31,462 bases of DNA from the IMG/VR virus record IMGVR_UViG_3300035670_011780, positions 1 through 31,462 of that record; one strand, written 5' to 3'. Positions 17,105 through 23,487 of the stretch are shown piece by piece. The notes beneath the pieces are model-generated. The model was given only the letters and a program-made list of their open reading frames with translations, made no database searches and had not been told where the DNA came from. The DNA comes from a virus. The position numbers were made by a program, and so were the translations under genes. Numbering within the stretch: the stretch's first letter is position 1; every line of letters begins with the position of its first letter.

Positions 17105-17976
17105 AAATCATAATTACTGGAGCCAGTGGTTTTGTAGGCAGACATTTAGTACCTACACTAGAAGAACAAGGACATACAGTTTACGCTCTTAACTCCTCAG
17201 ATTTTACTGATATTTGGTTGTTAGAAGATATTGATTACATTATTCACCTAGCCGTTAAAACAGCGGCTGGTGGGTATTGTCAAACCCATCAAGGGGAACA
17301 ATATCTAATAAACAGTGCTATTAATAGCGAGATGTTATCTTGTTGGAAACAAATGTATCCTAATGCTAAAATGATAACATTTGGTTCATCTTGTGGTTAT
17401 GATAAAAATGTAATCAAAACAGAAGATAATTATCTTAAAGGTGAACCAGAACCCGGTTATGAGGTTTATGGGACAATAAAACGTAGTTTACTTATTGGTT
17501 TAAGAGCTTTAAAACAAGAATACAGAATGAATTATAGTTATTTAATTCCGTCTGTGTTTTATGGTCCTGAGTATGATCTACATGATAAGCATTTTATATT
17601 TGATTTAATTAGAAAAATTGTAAATGCTAAAAATGGGGGTGATAAAGTAATACTTTGGGGAACTGGAGATCAAACACGTGAACTTATCTTTATTAAAGAT
17701 GCTATTGATATTATTATTCAAGCAATGACATGGGATAAAGAAATAATAAATTTATCCTCAGGTAAAGAACATTCAATTAAAGAATATGCTCAAACTATAT
17801 GCAACATTGTAGGGTATGATTTTAATTTAATTGAATGGGATACAACGGCATTTGTTGGTTCACCCAATAAAAAATTAATTAATACACATTTACAAAATTA
17901 TAACTTTACTTCTTTAGAAGAAGGTTTAAAACAAACTATAGAATATTATGAAAATAGGAGTCGTAGTAGTAAATAG
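17101..17976 (+). CDS. GDP-L-fucose synthase / GDP-colitose synthase-like SDR
   Basis: A 291-residue extended SDR. G7-A-S-G10-F-V-G13 binds NADP. The G-S-S-C-G-Y block puts Cys98 at the site of Cys109 of E. coli GDP-fucose synthase, Y123-G-T-I-K127 is the catalytic pair, and His164 (D-K-H-F-I-F-D-L) corresponds to His179. GDP-fucose synthase uses these Cys/His residues for epimerisation at C3/C5 and the Tyr/Lys for 4-keto reduction. Colitose synthase (ColC) is a related enzyme acting after ColD. With the ColD-like gene in the same cassette, a ColC-type role is attractive, but the substrate cannot be fixed from sequence. No GDP-mannose 4,6-dehydratase is recognised in the window. Confidence 0.85.
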   Translation: MKIIITGASGFVGRHLVPTLEEQGHTVYALNSSDFTDIWLLEDIDYIIHLAVKTAAGGYCQTHQGEQYLINSAINSEMLSCWKQMYPNAKMITFGSSCGYDKNVIKTEDNYLKGEPEPGYEVYGTIKRSLLIGLRALKQEYRMNYSYLIPSVFYGPEYDLHDKHFIFDLIRKIVNAKNGGDKVILWGTGDQTRELIFIKDAIDIIIQAMTWDKEIINLSSGKEHSIKEYAQTICNIVGYDFNLIEWDTTAFVGSPNKKLINTHLQNYNFTSLEEGLKQTIEYYENRSRSSK

Positions 17977-18832
17977 AAACGACGGGTACAAAGATTTTGA
18001 ACGAGGTCTTATCCATTTTAAATCAATGTTAGATACTTTTGATGAAGTAACTTATATTGATTGGAATTCACCTGAGGGATCATTTTTTTGGGAAATTCAA
18101 GACGAATTACCTAAAACAGGAAAATTAAAGCATTTTGTAATACCACCTGAAATTGTATCTCAAATCATTATAGATCCTAATGCTCAACAATGTAATGAAA
18201 CTTTAAGTAGAAATATTGGTATTCGTAGAAGTGAATGTGATTGGATTGTTTCAACAAACATAGATATTATTCCTCCTAAACGTGAAGATTTACTTAAATT
18301 AATTGAAACACTAGATCCAAATACTTTTTATACAATTTCTAGACGTGAAGCACCTAAAGAAGTAGTCTATAAACATGGACATAAAAACTGGGAAGCACTT
18401 AGAGAAGAATTGTACAATACAATCCCAGAAAGATACTTCCCAGCAATGGTTACACCAAACGATCATTTCAGTTTAATAAATTGTTGTGGTGATTTCCAAA
18501 TGGCTCCTAAACATGTTTGGGATAAAATTCAAGGATTTGAAGAAGAAATGCTTTACGCTTGTTTTGCAGATACAAATGTGCAGAAAAAAGCAGTATTAAA
18601 TGGGTTTGGTTTAAAAGATTTATATAATCCTCCCTTATTCCATATGGAACATGGAGCTTATTATACTAAAGAAGATGGAACTCGTGTTTCTGACCCTGAA
18701 CATAAAGGAGCTTACACTGGGGATACAAAAGCATATAATGATGCTTGGACATTTGTAGAATGGTTCCAAAATAGTTATAACTCAGATGAATGGGGGCTAG
18801 GAAGTATTGAAATTGAATATGAAACTTGGTAA
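17948..18832 (+). CDS. Putative GT-A-like glycosyltransferase (294 aa)
   Basis: A 294-residue protein with a GT-A-like start (I-G-V-V-V-V-N-R-N-D-G-Y), a charged donor-site stretch W-I-V-S-T-N-I-D-I-I-P-P (99-110, N-x-D in place of DxD), and a C-terminal region rich in aromatic and acidic residues (F-A-D-T-N-V-Q-K-K-A, then H-M-E-H-G-A). The last part matches the acceptor-side H-x-x-H pattern of some GT2-like enzymes. It overlaps the previous gene by 29 nt in another frame. This is the longest overlap here, but a clean ATG and the typical first strand make a frameshift unlikely. It closes the main sugar cassette. Confidence 0.7.
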   Translation: MKIGVVVVNRNDGYKDFERGLIHFKSMLDTFDEVTYIDWNSPEGSFFWEIQDELPKTGKLKHFVIPPEIVSQIIIDPNAQQCNETLSRNIGIRRSECDWIVSTNIDIIPPKREDLLKLIETLDPNTFYTISRREAPKEVVYKHGHKNWEALREELYNTIPERYFPAMVTPNDHFSLINCCGDFQMAPKHVWDKIQGFEEEMLYACFADTNVQKKAVLNGFGLKDLYNPPLFHMEHGAYYTKEDGTRVSDPEHKGAYTGDTKAYNDAWTFVEWFQNSYNSDEWGLGSIEIEYETW

Positions 18833-18837
18833 CTAAA

Positions 18838-18869
18838 TTTGGAATATTAAATTAATTTTATTAAATTTA
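18838..18869 (+). promoter_or_regulatory. Promoter P2 (TTTGG-N19-TAAATTTA)
   Basis: A -33 TTTGG at 18838-18842 and a -7 TAAATTTA at 18862-18869 are separated by 19 nt, the spacing shared by most promoters in this window. It begins 6 nt after the stop of the last gene of the glycan cassette. The next ATG is only 6 nt past the -7 element, so the transcript may have almost no leader. Likely starts the 18876-20909 unit. Confidence 0.7.
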
Positions 18870-18875
18870 CACAAA

Positions 18876-19034
18876 ATGGTATTTGGATTTTATAACAGAA
18901 CAGATAAAACAGAAGAAATTGTTAGTAAAACAGTTGGATTTTCTCGTTTACAAGCTGCTAAATATTTTGCCGCTCGCAAACAATTAGATCTTAAAACATT
19001 TTTAAAACTATATGCAGTTGTTACAATAGTATGA
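18876..19034 (+). CDS. Small hypothetical protein (52 aa)
   Basis: A 52-residue protein reading M-V-F-G-F-Y-N-R-T-D, then a helix S-R-L-Q-A-A-K-Y-F-A-A-R-K-Q and L-K-T-F-L-K-L-Y at the C-terminus. It starts right behind a promoter and its stop overlaps the next start (ATGA). The basic amphipathic helix would suit binding to nucleic acid or another protein. Not recognised. The linkage to both a promoter and the next gene makes it a real gene despite its size. Confidence 0.7.
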   Translation: MVFGFYNRTDKTEEIVSKTVGFSRLQAAKYFAARKQLDLKTFLKLYAVVTIV

Positions 19035-19402
19035 ACCCGTTTGGTAAAAATTTAAATATAAAAAAACGTAATCCTGAATATACTGAAAAGGAAATATTTT
19101 TGGATATTGTTTTAATGGTAGATGAGTGTTGGAAACGAACTCGCCATATGGAGGAGGAAATAGAAATGGGGATGTCTTCATATGAGGAACCATTTTATTT
19201 AGTTATTGAAAATTTAATATTTTTACATTACGGTGAATGGAAAGGTCATATTATTTTGTGGTGGTTGTTTGAACGTTTTAACGATGAAGGCGAATTACTC
19301 CCTATTACTCTTAATGACGATGATGATAAAACATCCGAAGACATTTTAGTTAAAGACCCAGAGGAACTTTGGGCGTTGATTAAAAAAATTGAATTAAAAT
19401 AA
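19031..19402 (+). CDS. Conserved hypothetical protein (123 aa)
   Basis: A 123-residue soluble protein, acidic overall, with a helix rich in Glu/Met (D-E-C-W-K-R-T-R-H-M-E-E-E-I) followed by an aromatic-rich core (L-H-Y-G-E-W-K-G-H-I-I-L-W-W-L-F-E-R-F) and a tail of acidic repeats ending L-W-A-L-I-K-K-I-E. No catalytic motif is seen. It overlaps the previous gene by 4 nt. Unknown function. The opposite-strand frame here is a shadow. Confidence 0.65.
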   Translation: MNPFGKNLNIKKRNPEYTEKEIFLDIVLMVDECWKRTRHMEEEIEMGMSSYEEPFYLVIENLIFLHYGEWKGHIILWWLFERFNDEGELLPITLNDDDDKTSEDILVKDPEELWALIKKIELK

Positions 19403-19422
19403 AGTTATATATAATTATGGTT

Positions 19423-19737
19423 ATGGCAAAGTATTGTATTGGATGTGGTGAACAAATTCATCCTAAACGAGTAGAGATTTTACCCAACACAAAAACTTGT
19501 GTTGAATGCTCAACAACAGGAGCAAAACGAGGTATTCCAGTAATGCATGGAAATGTAGAAAAAGATGACACTTGGGTTGATATGGTGTTCATGGAAGCGG
19601 ACGAATATGAAGCATATGAACGTGCTATGGGGCGTCTAAAACACGTTACACCCAATAAAACCCCTGAATTCCAGGACTATGATGAAGATGATAGTTCAAA
19701 TTCTAATAACACATCATTTGACGAAATAGGAGAATAA
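19423..19737 (+). CDS. DksA/TraR-like C4 zinc-finger protein
   Basis: A 104-residue protein with a DksA/TraR-type zinc finger at the very N-terminus: C5-x2-C8 and C26-x2-C29, in the order C-I-G-C-G-E-Q-I-H-P-K-R-V-E-I-L-P then C-V-E-C. DksA-type proteins bind in the RNA polymerase secondary channel and alter promoter choice, and phage versions are usually short. The coiled-coil arm that normally precedes the finger in DksA is missing, so polymerase control is a guess. The C-terminal half is acidic and Ser/Asn-rich at the end. ATG 19423 (in a GGTTATG context) is preferred over ATG 19417, two codons upstream. Confidence 0.7.
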   Translation: MAKYCIGCGEQIHPKRVEILPNTKTCVECSTTGAKRGIPVMHGNVEKDDTWVDMVFMEADEYEAYERAMGRLKHVTPNKTPEFQDYDEDDSSNSNNTSFDEIGE

Positions 19738-20381
19738 TGCCTAAAGCAAAGCCACTAGGAAAAGAACTTATTTTAGCTGCTATGGCTAAAACTAAATCAA
19801 ATAAGGCAGCAGCTCGTTATTTGAATGTTTCCTATATTCATTACAAGGGATGGGCTAAGCGTTATGAAGCAACCGAACCTGGTTATGCTAATTTATTTGA
19901 GCAGCATAAAAATCAATGTGGTAAAGGTATTCCTAAATTTTTAAGTAATGGTAACCCAAGAAAAGATTTTGCCTTACTAGATTTAATTGAAGGTAGAATT
20001 GACCCGTCTTCATTTAACCCAAATAAAATCAAATATAGATTGTTACAAGAGGGTTATATGAAAGAGGAATGCTATTCGTGTGGTTTCCACGAGCATCGCT
20101 TACTAGACTATAAAATGCCACTTCTAATGCATTTTAAAGATGGAAATAAACAACATTACCGTCTTGATAATCTAGAAATGCTTTGTTATAATTGTTATTT
20201 CCTTCAAATTGGAGACATATTTACCGGAAAACAATTAGAAGGTTTAGAAGAACATTTAGTCAAAAATGAATCTAAAGTCGATTGGGAAGTAGATGATTAT
20301 ACTCAACAACGTCTCATAGAACTAGGATTATATGAATCTAAACCAATTGATGATGGTAGTGAATTAATCTCAAGACTATGA
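19737..20381 (+). CDS. HTH protein with a degenerate HNH-type zinc finger
   Basis: A 214-residue protein. Residues about 20-43 (S-N-K-A-A-A-R-Y-L-N-V-S-Y-I-H-Y-K-G-W) look like a helix-turn-helix. Further on, C112-x2-C115, M-H-F-K-D-G-N (131-137, His132), N145, and C150-x2-C153 follow the layout of an HNH nuclease finger, but the final His is Tyr154 and the first His pair is M-H in place of D-H. The nuclease is therefore probably dead or altered, and the fold may serve as a structural zinc finger. Proteins with this layout look familiar from T4-like phages of aquatic bacteria. A DNA-binding regulator is the best guess. It starts on the stop of the DksA-like gene. Confidence 0.7.
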   Translation: MPKAKPLGKELILAAMAKTKSNKAAARYLNVSYIHYKGWAKRYEATEPGYANLFEQHKNQCGKGIPKFLSNGNPRKDFALLDLIEGRIDPSSFNPNKIKYRLLQEGYMKEECYSCGFHEHRLLDYKMPLLMHFKDGNKQHYRLDNLEMLCYNCYFLQIGDIFTGKQLEGLEEHLVKNESKVDWEVDDYTQQRLIELGLYESKPIDDGSELISRL

Positions 20382-20566
20382 AAAAGAAAAGAGTACCATT
20401 ACTAAGAAAAGGTAAGCATAAAAAACATGATGCTCTTGTTAATGATTTTGATAATCAAAAACAAAAACACCTTGAAAAACTTGCTACTAAAATGTTAGAT
20501 GAGCAAGAAAAACTCAACCAACTTAAATCCAAGAACATAAATACAGACTTTTTAAATTTATTTTAA
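20378..20566 (+). CDS. Small basic coiled-coil protein (62 aa)
   Basis: A 62-residue, strongly basic protein (K-K-K-R-V-P-L-L-R-K-G-K-H-K-K-H at the N-terminus) followed by a helix with heptad-like Leu residues (H-L-E-K-L-A-T-K-M-L-D-E-Q-E-K-L-N-Q-L). Its start overlaps the previous stop. It could bind DNA or RNA through the basic tail and dimerise through the helix. No family recognised. Confidence 0.65.
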   Translation: MKKKRVPLLRKGKHKKHDALVNDFDNQKQKHLEKLATKMLDEQEKLNQLKSKNINTDFLNLF

Positions 20567-20567
20567 T

Positions 20568-20909
20568 ATGGCAGTCGAAATCACAGTACAAAACTCAGAT
20601 GAATTCCAAGAAATGGTCGACAATAAAGACTTTCGCATTTCAGAAGCAGTAGTTAGTGGGATTCTAAAAAATATAAATACCAAAAAAAGACACGTTCATG
20701 TACTTTCTATAGCTTGTATTGAAGACGATGCAATCTATGATATTACTGTTGAACGTAAACATTTTGCTGAAACACTTGAGGAAAATCTTCCCTATTATAT
20801 TAGAGAAGAAAGATATGAAGATTGTCGGGTTATAGCAGACACAATAGATAAGTTAAAAAATCAAGAAATAGGAAACATTATTGAAGATATTACAAAATCT
20901 AAAAAATAA
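20568..20909 (+). CDS. Conserved hypothetical protein (113 aa)
   Basis: A 113-residue protein, one base after the previous gene. An N-terminal beta-like part (E-I-T-V-Q-N, V-H-V-L-S-I-A-C-I) is followed by a helical half with F-A-E-T-L-E-E-N-L-P-Y-Y-I-R-E-E-R-Y-E-D-C. The R-x-E-R-Y-E-D-C-x-x-I-A-D-x-I helix recalls a tetratricopeptide-like or UVR-type hairpin, common in small phage proteins, but the evidence is thin. Last gene of the unit driven by P2; the next promoter starts 2 nt after its stop. Confidence 0.6.
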   Translation: MAVEITVQNSDEFQEMVDNKDFRISEAVVSGILKNINTKKRHVHVLSIACIEDDAIYDITVERKHFAETLEENLPYYIREERYEDCRVIADTIDKLKNQEIGNIIEDITKSKK

Positions 20910-20910
20910 A

Positions 20911-20942
20911 TTTGGTTTCCTAAAATTGGTTTCGTATATTTA
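20911..20942 (+). promoter_or_regulatory. Promoter P3 (TTTGG-N19-TATATTTA)
   Basis: TTTGG at 20911-20915 and TATATTTA at 20935-20942 with 19 nt between them, preceded by the shared TTTCG just upstream of the -7 box. The leader to the ATG at 20963 is 20 nt and ends AAAAGTTATG, the start context seen throughout. Drives the glucosaminidase gene. Confidence 0.8.
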
Positions 20943-20962
20943 CACAAATAAAAATAAAAGTT

Positions 20963-21529
20963 ATGGTATTCTGGAAATTTAACAACAACACTCTTAAGTG
21001 GGAAAAAAACAAACGTAAAACTAGAATTTTTTGGGGAGTAATTACTACTCTAATTATAGGTTCATTTGTTGGAGGACGATTTGCTCGAGTAGAAGCATTA
21101 GAAAGTTTTGAAAAAGAACTACTTATTCTAGATCTTCAACAAGAAAAAAATAAATTTACTCAAGAAAAATTTGTTGATGAATTGAAACGTCTCCATGTAA
21201 AATTTCCTCATATTGTAATGGCTCAATCTATTCTTGAAACGGGACATTGGAAAAGTCAAGTATTTAAAGAAAATCATAATTTGTTTGGAATGAAACAAGC
21301 AAATATTCGAATTAATACTGCTAAAGGTACTAATTTAAATCATGCTTATTATGATAATTGGCAAGAAAGTGTTTATGACTATGCTTTCTACCAGTGCCGT
21401 TATATGGGAGCAGCTAATACTGAAGAAGAATATTTTTTAGCATTAGGAGCTAGTTATGCCGAAGCTGGAAATTATGTTCAAGCACTAAAAACCGTTATCG
21501 CAAAAGAAAAACTTAAAGAATTGTTCTAA
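20963..21529 (+). CDS. Membrane-anchored glucosaminidase (candidate endolysin)
   Basis: A 188-residue protein with a short basic cytoplasmic N-terminus, a single membrane helix (about 21-40, I-F-W-G-V-I-T-T-L-I-I-G-S-F-V-G-G), a linker, and a glucosaminidase (PF01832-type) domain. The catalytic Glu is E92 in Q-S-I-L-E-T-G-H-W, and N-L-F-G-M-K (106-111) is the second hallmark. It would cut the peptidoglycan sugar chain in the periplasm after export by its anchor. The uncleaved-looking helix, rich in Gly/Ser, recalls signal-anchor (possibly signal-arrest-release) endolysins. No holin lies next to it. It could instead act in superinfection or cell-wall remodelling. It has its own promoter. Confidence 0.85.
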   Translation: MVFWKFNNNTLKWEKNKRKTRIFWGVITTLIIGSFVGGRFARVEALESFEKELLILDLQQEKNKFTQEKFVDELKRLHVKFPHIVMAQSILETGHWKSQVFKENHNLFGMKQANIRINTAKGTNLNHAYYDNWQESVYDYAFYQCRYMGAANTEEEYFLALGASYAEAGNYVQALKTVIAKEKLKELF

Positions 21530-21534
21530 TATGT

Positions 21535-21558
21535 ATTAGGGTACGTTTTAACCCTAAT
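21535..21558 (+). terminator. Stem-loop after the glucosaminidase gene
   Basis: ATTAGGGT (21535-21542) and ACCCTAAT (21551-21558) form a perfect 8-bp stem with an 8-nt loop. It starts 6 nt after the stop codon and ends 5 nt before the next ATG. No U-run follows, so it may be a weak terminator, an RNA-stability element, or a translation-control hairpin for the next gene. Confidence 0.55.
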
Positions 21559-21563
21559 CAGTA

Positions 21564-21707
21564 ATGGCAAAATTAAAGTCTCAAACAGTAATCTTAAAAA
21601 AAGATACACCAAAAGTTTCCCGCCCAGGTGTACATGCAAAAACAAAAACAAGTAAATTAAAATCAAGTAAAAACTACCGAAAGTTATATAAAGGTCAAGG
21701 AAAATAA
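21564..21707 (+). CDS. Small basic conserved protein (47 aa)
   Basis: A 47-residue, lysine-rich protein with the stretch P-G-V-H-A-K-T-K-T-S-K-L-K-S-S-K-N-Y and ending Y-K-G-Q-G-K. Very similar small proteins (the H-A-K-T-K-T-S-x-x-K-x-S-K-x-Y motif) are widespread in T4-like phages as unnamed genes, so this is probably a real gene despite its length. The net positive charge suggests binding to RNA or DNA. Function unknown. Confidence 0.7.
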   Translation: MAKLKSQTVILKKDTPKVSRPGVHAKTKTSKLKSSKNYRKLYKGQGK

Positions 21708-21725
21708 AATTAATTAAAATAAGTT

Positions 21726-21857
21726 ATGAGTAAAACAAGCAACCACGCCAAATTAGAATGTTTAAAAGCTTGGACTGAAAGTCGAAAGTTTAAAGCTAAG
21801 AAAAAACCTAAAAAACAACCACTTTGGGTTGTCAATCATGGAAACGATGAAGATTGA
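21726..21857 (+). CDS. Small basic hypothetical protein (43 aa)
   Basis: A 43-residue protein starting in a TAAGTTATG context. It has a basic middle (S-R-K-F-K-A-K-K-K-P-K-K-Q) and an acidic end (N-D-E-D). The next gene starts within its last codons in another frame. Not recognised. The strong start context and tight packing support it. Confidence 0.55.
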   Translation: MSKTSNHAKLECLKAWTESRKFKAKKKPKKQPLWVVNHGNDED

Positions 21858-22020
21858 TGGTAATGCTATTGATTTTTTCAATTCAATTCCAGATGAAATC
21901 TTAGCAAAAATAGCATTTTATGATTGGGAAGCATTAGAGCGATTATGTATCGCTCTTACTCTTGATATTCATTTAATGAATGAATCACTAAGTAATAAAG
22001 ATACAAGTTATAAAGCATGA
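21838..22020 (+). CDS. Small hypothetical protein (60 aa)
   Basis: A 60-residue, acidic, helical protein (S-I-P-D-E-I-L-A-K-I-A-F-Y-D-W-E-A-L-E-R-L). Possible starts are ATG 21838 or ATG 21847; an upstream in-frame TTG (21829) is less likely. I chose 21838, though 21847 would lessen the overlap with the previous gene. Its stop overlaps the FkbM gene start (ATGA), so the two are probably co-translated. Unknown function. Confidence 0.5.
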   Translation: METMKIDGNAIDFFNSIPDEILAKIAFYDWEALERLCIALTLDIHLMNESLSNKDTSYKA

Positions 22021-22973
22021 AAGCCTTTGAAATAATAAGTTATAATTTTAACGAACAACGTTTTGATATCCGTGTTAATCATCTCGTAAAAAAAGGATAT
22101 TTTGTACTCAAAGATATCGATTTAGAAAATACTTTGTACAAGATGGATTTGTGGGATATGAAAGGAGCTATGGATATATTTTTTATCCCTATACCTAAAT
22201 ATACTTTTGATTTTCAACAAGAAGATTTTGGTGGATTTATTCTTGAATTAGTAGATGAAGACATTGTAATTGACAGAGAAATAATGCGTTTGCGTTATAC
22301 TGATATGTACAAATACAAACAAAATCATCTTAATGATTTCTATCATCCTGTATTCGTAAATTATAGAGAATTTTTCCAATGGGATAGATATGGTTGCTTT
22401 AACCTTTCAGGATGTGAAAAAGTAATTGATGCTGGAGCTAGTATTGGTTTATTCACTAAATATATGATGAATAGAGGAGCAAAAGAAATTTATGCTGTAG
22501 AATGTGATGATAGAAGTGTCAAAGCACTTAAAAGTAACTTTGCATTTTATGATGGTGTGAAAATTATCCCTAAAGCATTATACAGTAGCGAAGGTGAAAT
22601 GCAATTGTTTTTTAAAGATGATAATCCATTAGTAGGTAGTTTAGAATTTAATCATAGTGAATTTAAAGATTGGGATCATGTAGCTGATTCAAAAATGGTT
22701 CCTACTATTACTTTAGAAAAATTAGTTCAAGAAACAGGGTGGAATGAAATTGATCTACTTAAATTAGATATTGAAGCTAGTGAATGGGAAGTAATAGCTA
22801 GTACTCCTAACTATGTTTTTGAAATCACAACAAAATTCTTACTAGAATACCACCACCCAGAAGGCAGATTATACGATGTTATAGATAGAATGCGTTCATT
22901 AGGATTTAAACATTGGTTTGAACCAGGGTATAATGAAGAATCTATAAACGGAACTGTATTATTTTACAGATAA
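22017..22973 (+). CDS. FkbM-family SAM methyltransferase
   Basis: A 318-residue protein with an N-terminal domain of about 130 residues and a C-terminal FkbM methyltransferase domain. The SAM site is V-I-D-A-G-A-S-I-G-L-F-T (about 138-149), followed by I-Y-A-V-E-C-D-D and I-D-L-L-K-L-D-I-E-A-S-E-W-E (the D-x-E-G/A-x-E motif of FkbM). FkbM enzymes add O-methyl groups to sugars or polyketides. This one lies 3 kb outside the main sugar cassette but could act on the same glycan. The N-terminal part is unfamiliar, with a W-D-M-K-G-A-M-D-I-F-F segment, and may bind the acceptor. Confidence 0.85.
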   Translation: MKAFEIISYNFNEQRFDIRVNHLVKKGYFVLKDIDLENTLYKMDLWDMKGAMDIFFIPIPKYTFDFQQEDFGGFILELVDEDIVIDREIMRLRYTDMYKYKQNHLNDFYHPVFVNYREFFQWDRYGCFNLSGCEKVIDAGASIGLFTKYMMNRGAKEIYAVECDDRSVKALKSNFAFYDGVKIIPKALYSSEGEMQLFFKDDNPLVGSLEFNHSEFKDWDHVADSKMVPTITLEKLVQETGWNEIDLLKLDIEASEWEVIASTPNYVFEITTKFLLEYHHPEGRLYDVIDRMRSLGFKHWFEPGYNEESINGTVLFYR

Positions 22974-22974
22974 A

Positions 22975-23006
22975 TTTGGAGGGGCGAAAGCCCCTTCGTA
23001 TATTTA
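22975..23006 (+). promoter_or_regulatory. Promoter P4 (TTTGG-N19-TATATTTA)
   Basis: TTTGG at 22975-22979 and TATATTTA at 22999-23006 with a 19-nt spacer. It begins one base after the FkbM stop. The leader runs 19 nt to ATG 23026 and ends AAAGGTTATG. A GC-rich hairpin fills the spacer (listed separately). Confidence 0.8.
22978..22997 (+). terminator. Hairpin inside the P4 spacer
   Basis: GGAGGGGC (22978-22985), loop GAAA, GCCCCTTC (22990-22997): an 8-bp stem with one G-U pair and a GNRA-type tetraloop, unusually GC-rich for this AT-rich DNA. It lies directly after the FkbM stop and inside the promoter spacer, so it may end or stabilise the upstream transcript while its DNA sequence serves as promoter. 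The T-rich tract that follows is short and interrupted. Confidence 0.55.
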
Positions 23007-23025
23007 CCACATAGAAATAAAGGTT

Positions 23026-23487
23026 ATGGCACTTTACAGATTTAGTAATTTAAACAAGTATGGTAATTTTAGGCATCGAATTGTATCTTGGCCTGATAAT
23101 AAGCCATTTTCACATGGTCCTGGTTTTGGTAAAGTAGTTGGTGTACAACGTTTTAAATACGAACATGAACACCATTATATTGCTCCTGCTTTATTTGTTT
23201 CACCTCGTGATGGACAAAAATATATCATTCCAGGATGGCAAAAAGTACATCCTGATACTCAATTAACTGATATTAATTGGGTTAAACCTGAACCTAAAGT
23301 AGTAGAGCAAAAACAAGAACAACTAGCTCCATCTGAATATAAGTTCGAATCAAAAAGCGAACCGGGTAGTTTTTATGTTGTTCGAGTAATAGGCGATAAA
23401 GTCAAATGTAATTGTGCTGGACAATATAGAGCTAAAGATAGACAATGTAAGCACATGAAAGAAGTTAAGCAAAAATTAGGACTATAA
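23026..23487 (+). CDS. SWIM zinc-finger protein (153 aa)
   Basis: A 153-residue protein with a C-terminal SWIM-type finger: C128-x-C130 and C141-x-H143 (K-C-N-C-A-G-Q-Y-R-A-K-D-R-Q-C-K-H-M), the C-x-C-xn-C-x-H pattern of this domain, which binds DNA or proteins. The N-terminal 90 residues are basic and aromatic (R-H-R-I-V-S-W-P, F-K-Y-E-H-E-H-H-Y-I) and not recognised, joined by a Glu/Gln-rich linker. It is transcribed from P4 together with the HNH gene, whose start overlaps its stop by 1 nt. Confidence 0.75.
   Translation: MALYRFSNLNKYGNFRHRIVSWPDNKPFSHGPGFGKVVGVQRFKYEHEHHYIAPALFVSPRDGQKYIIPGWQKVHPDTQLTDINWVKPEPKVVEQKQEQLAPSEYKFESKSEPGSFYVVRVIGDKVKCNCAGQYRAKDRQCKHMKEVKQKLGL

Noticed and set aside
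17948-17976. Possible frameshift joining the fucose-synthase-like gene and the next glycosyltransferase
   Set aside because: The upstream SDR has a natural end and the downstream protein begins with a typical M-K-I-G-V-V-V-V-N-R-N strand, so this is an overlap of two genes.
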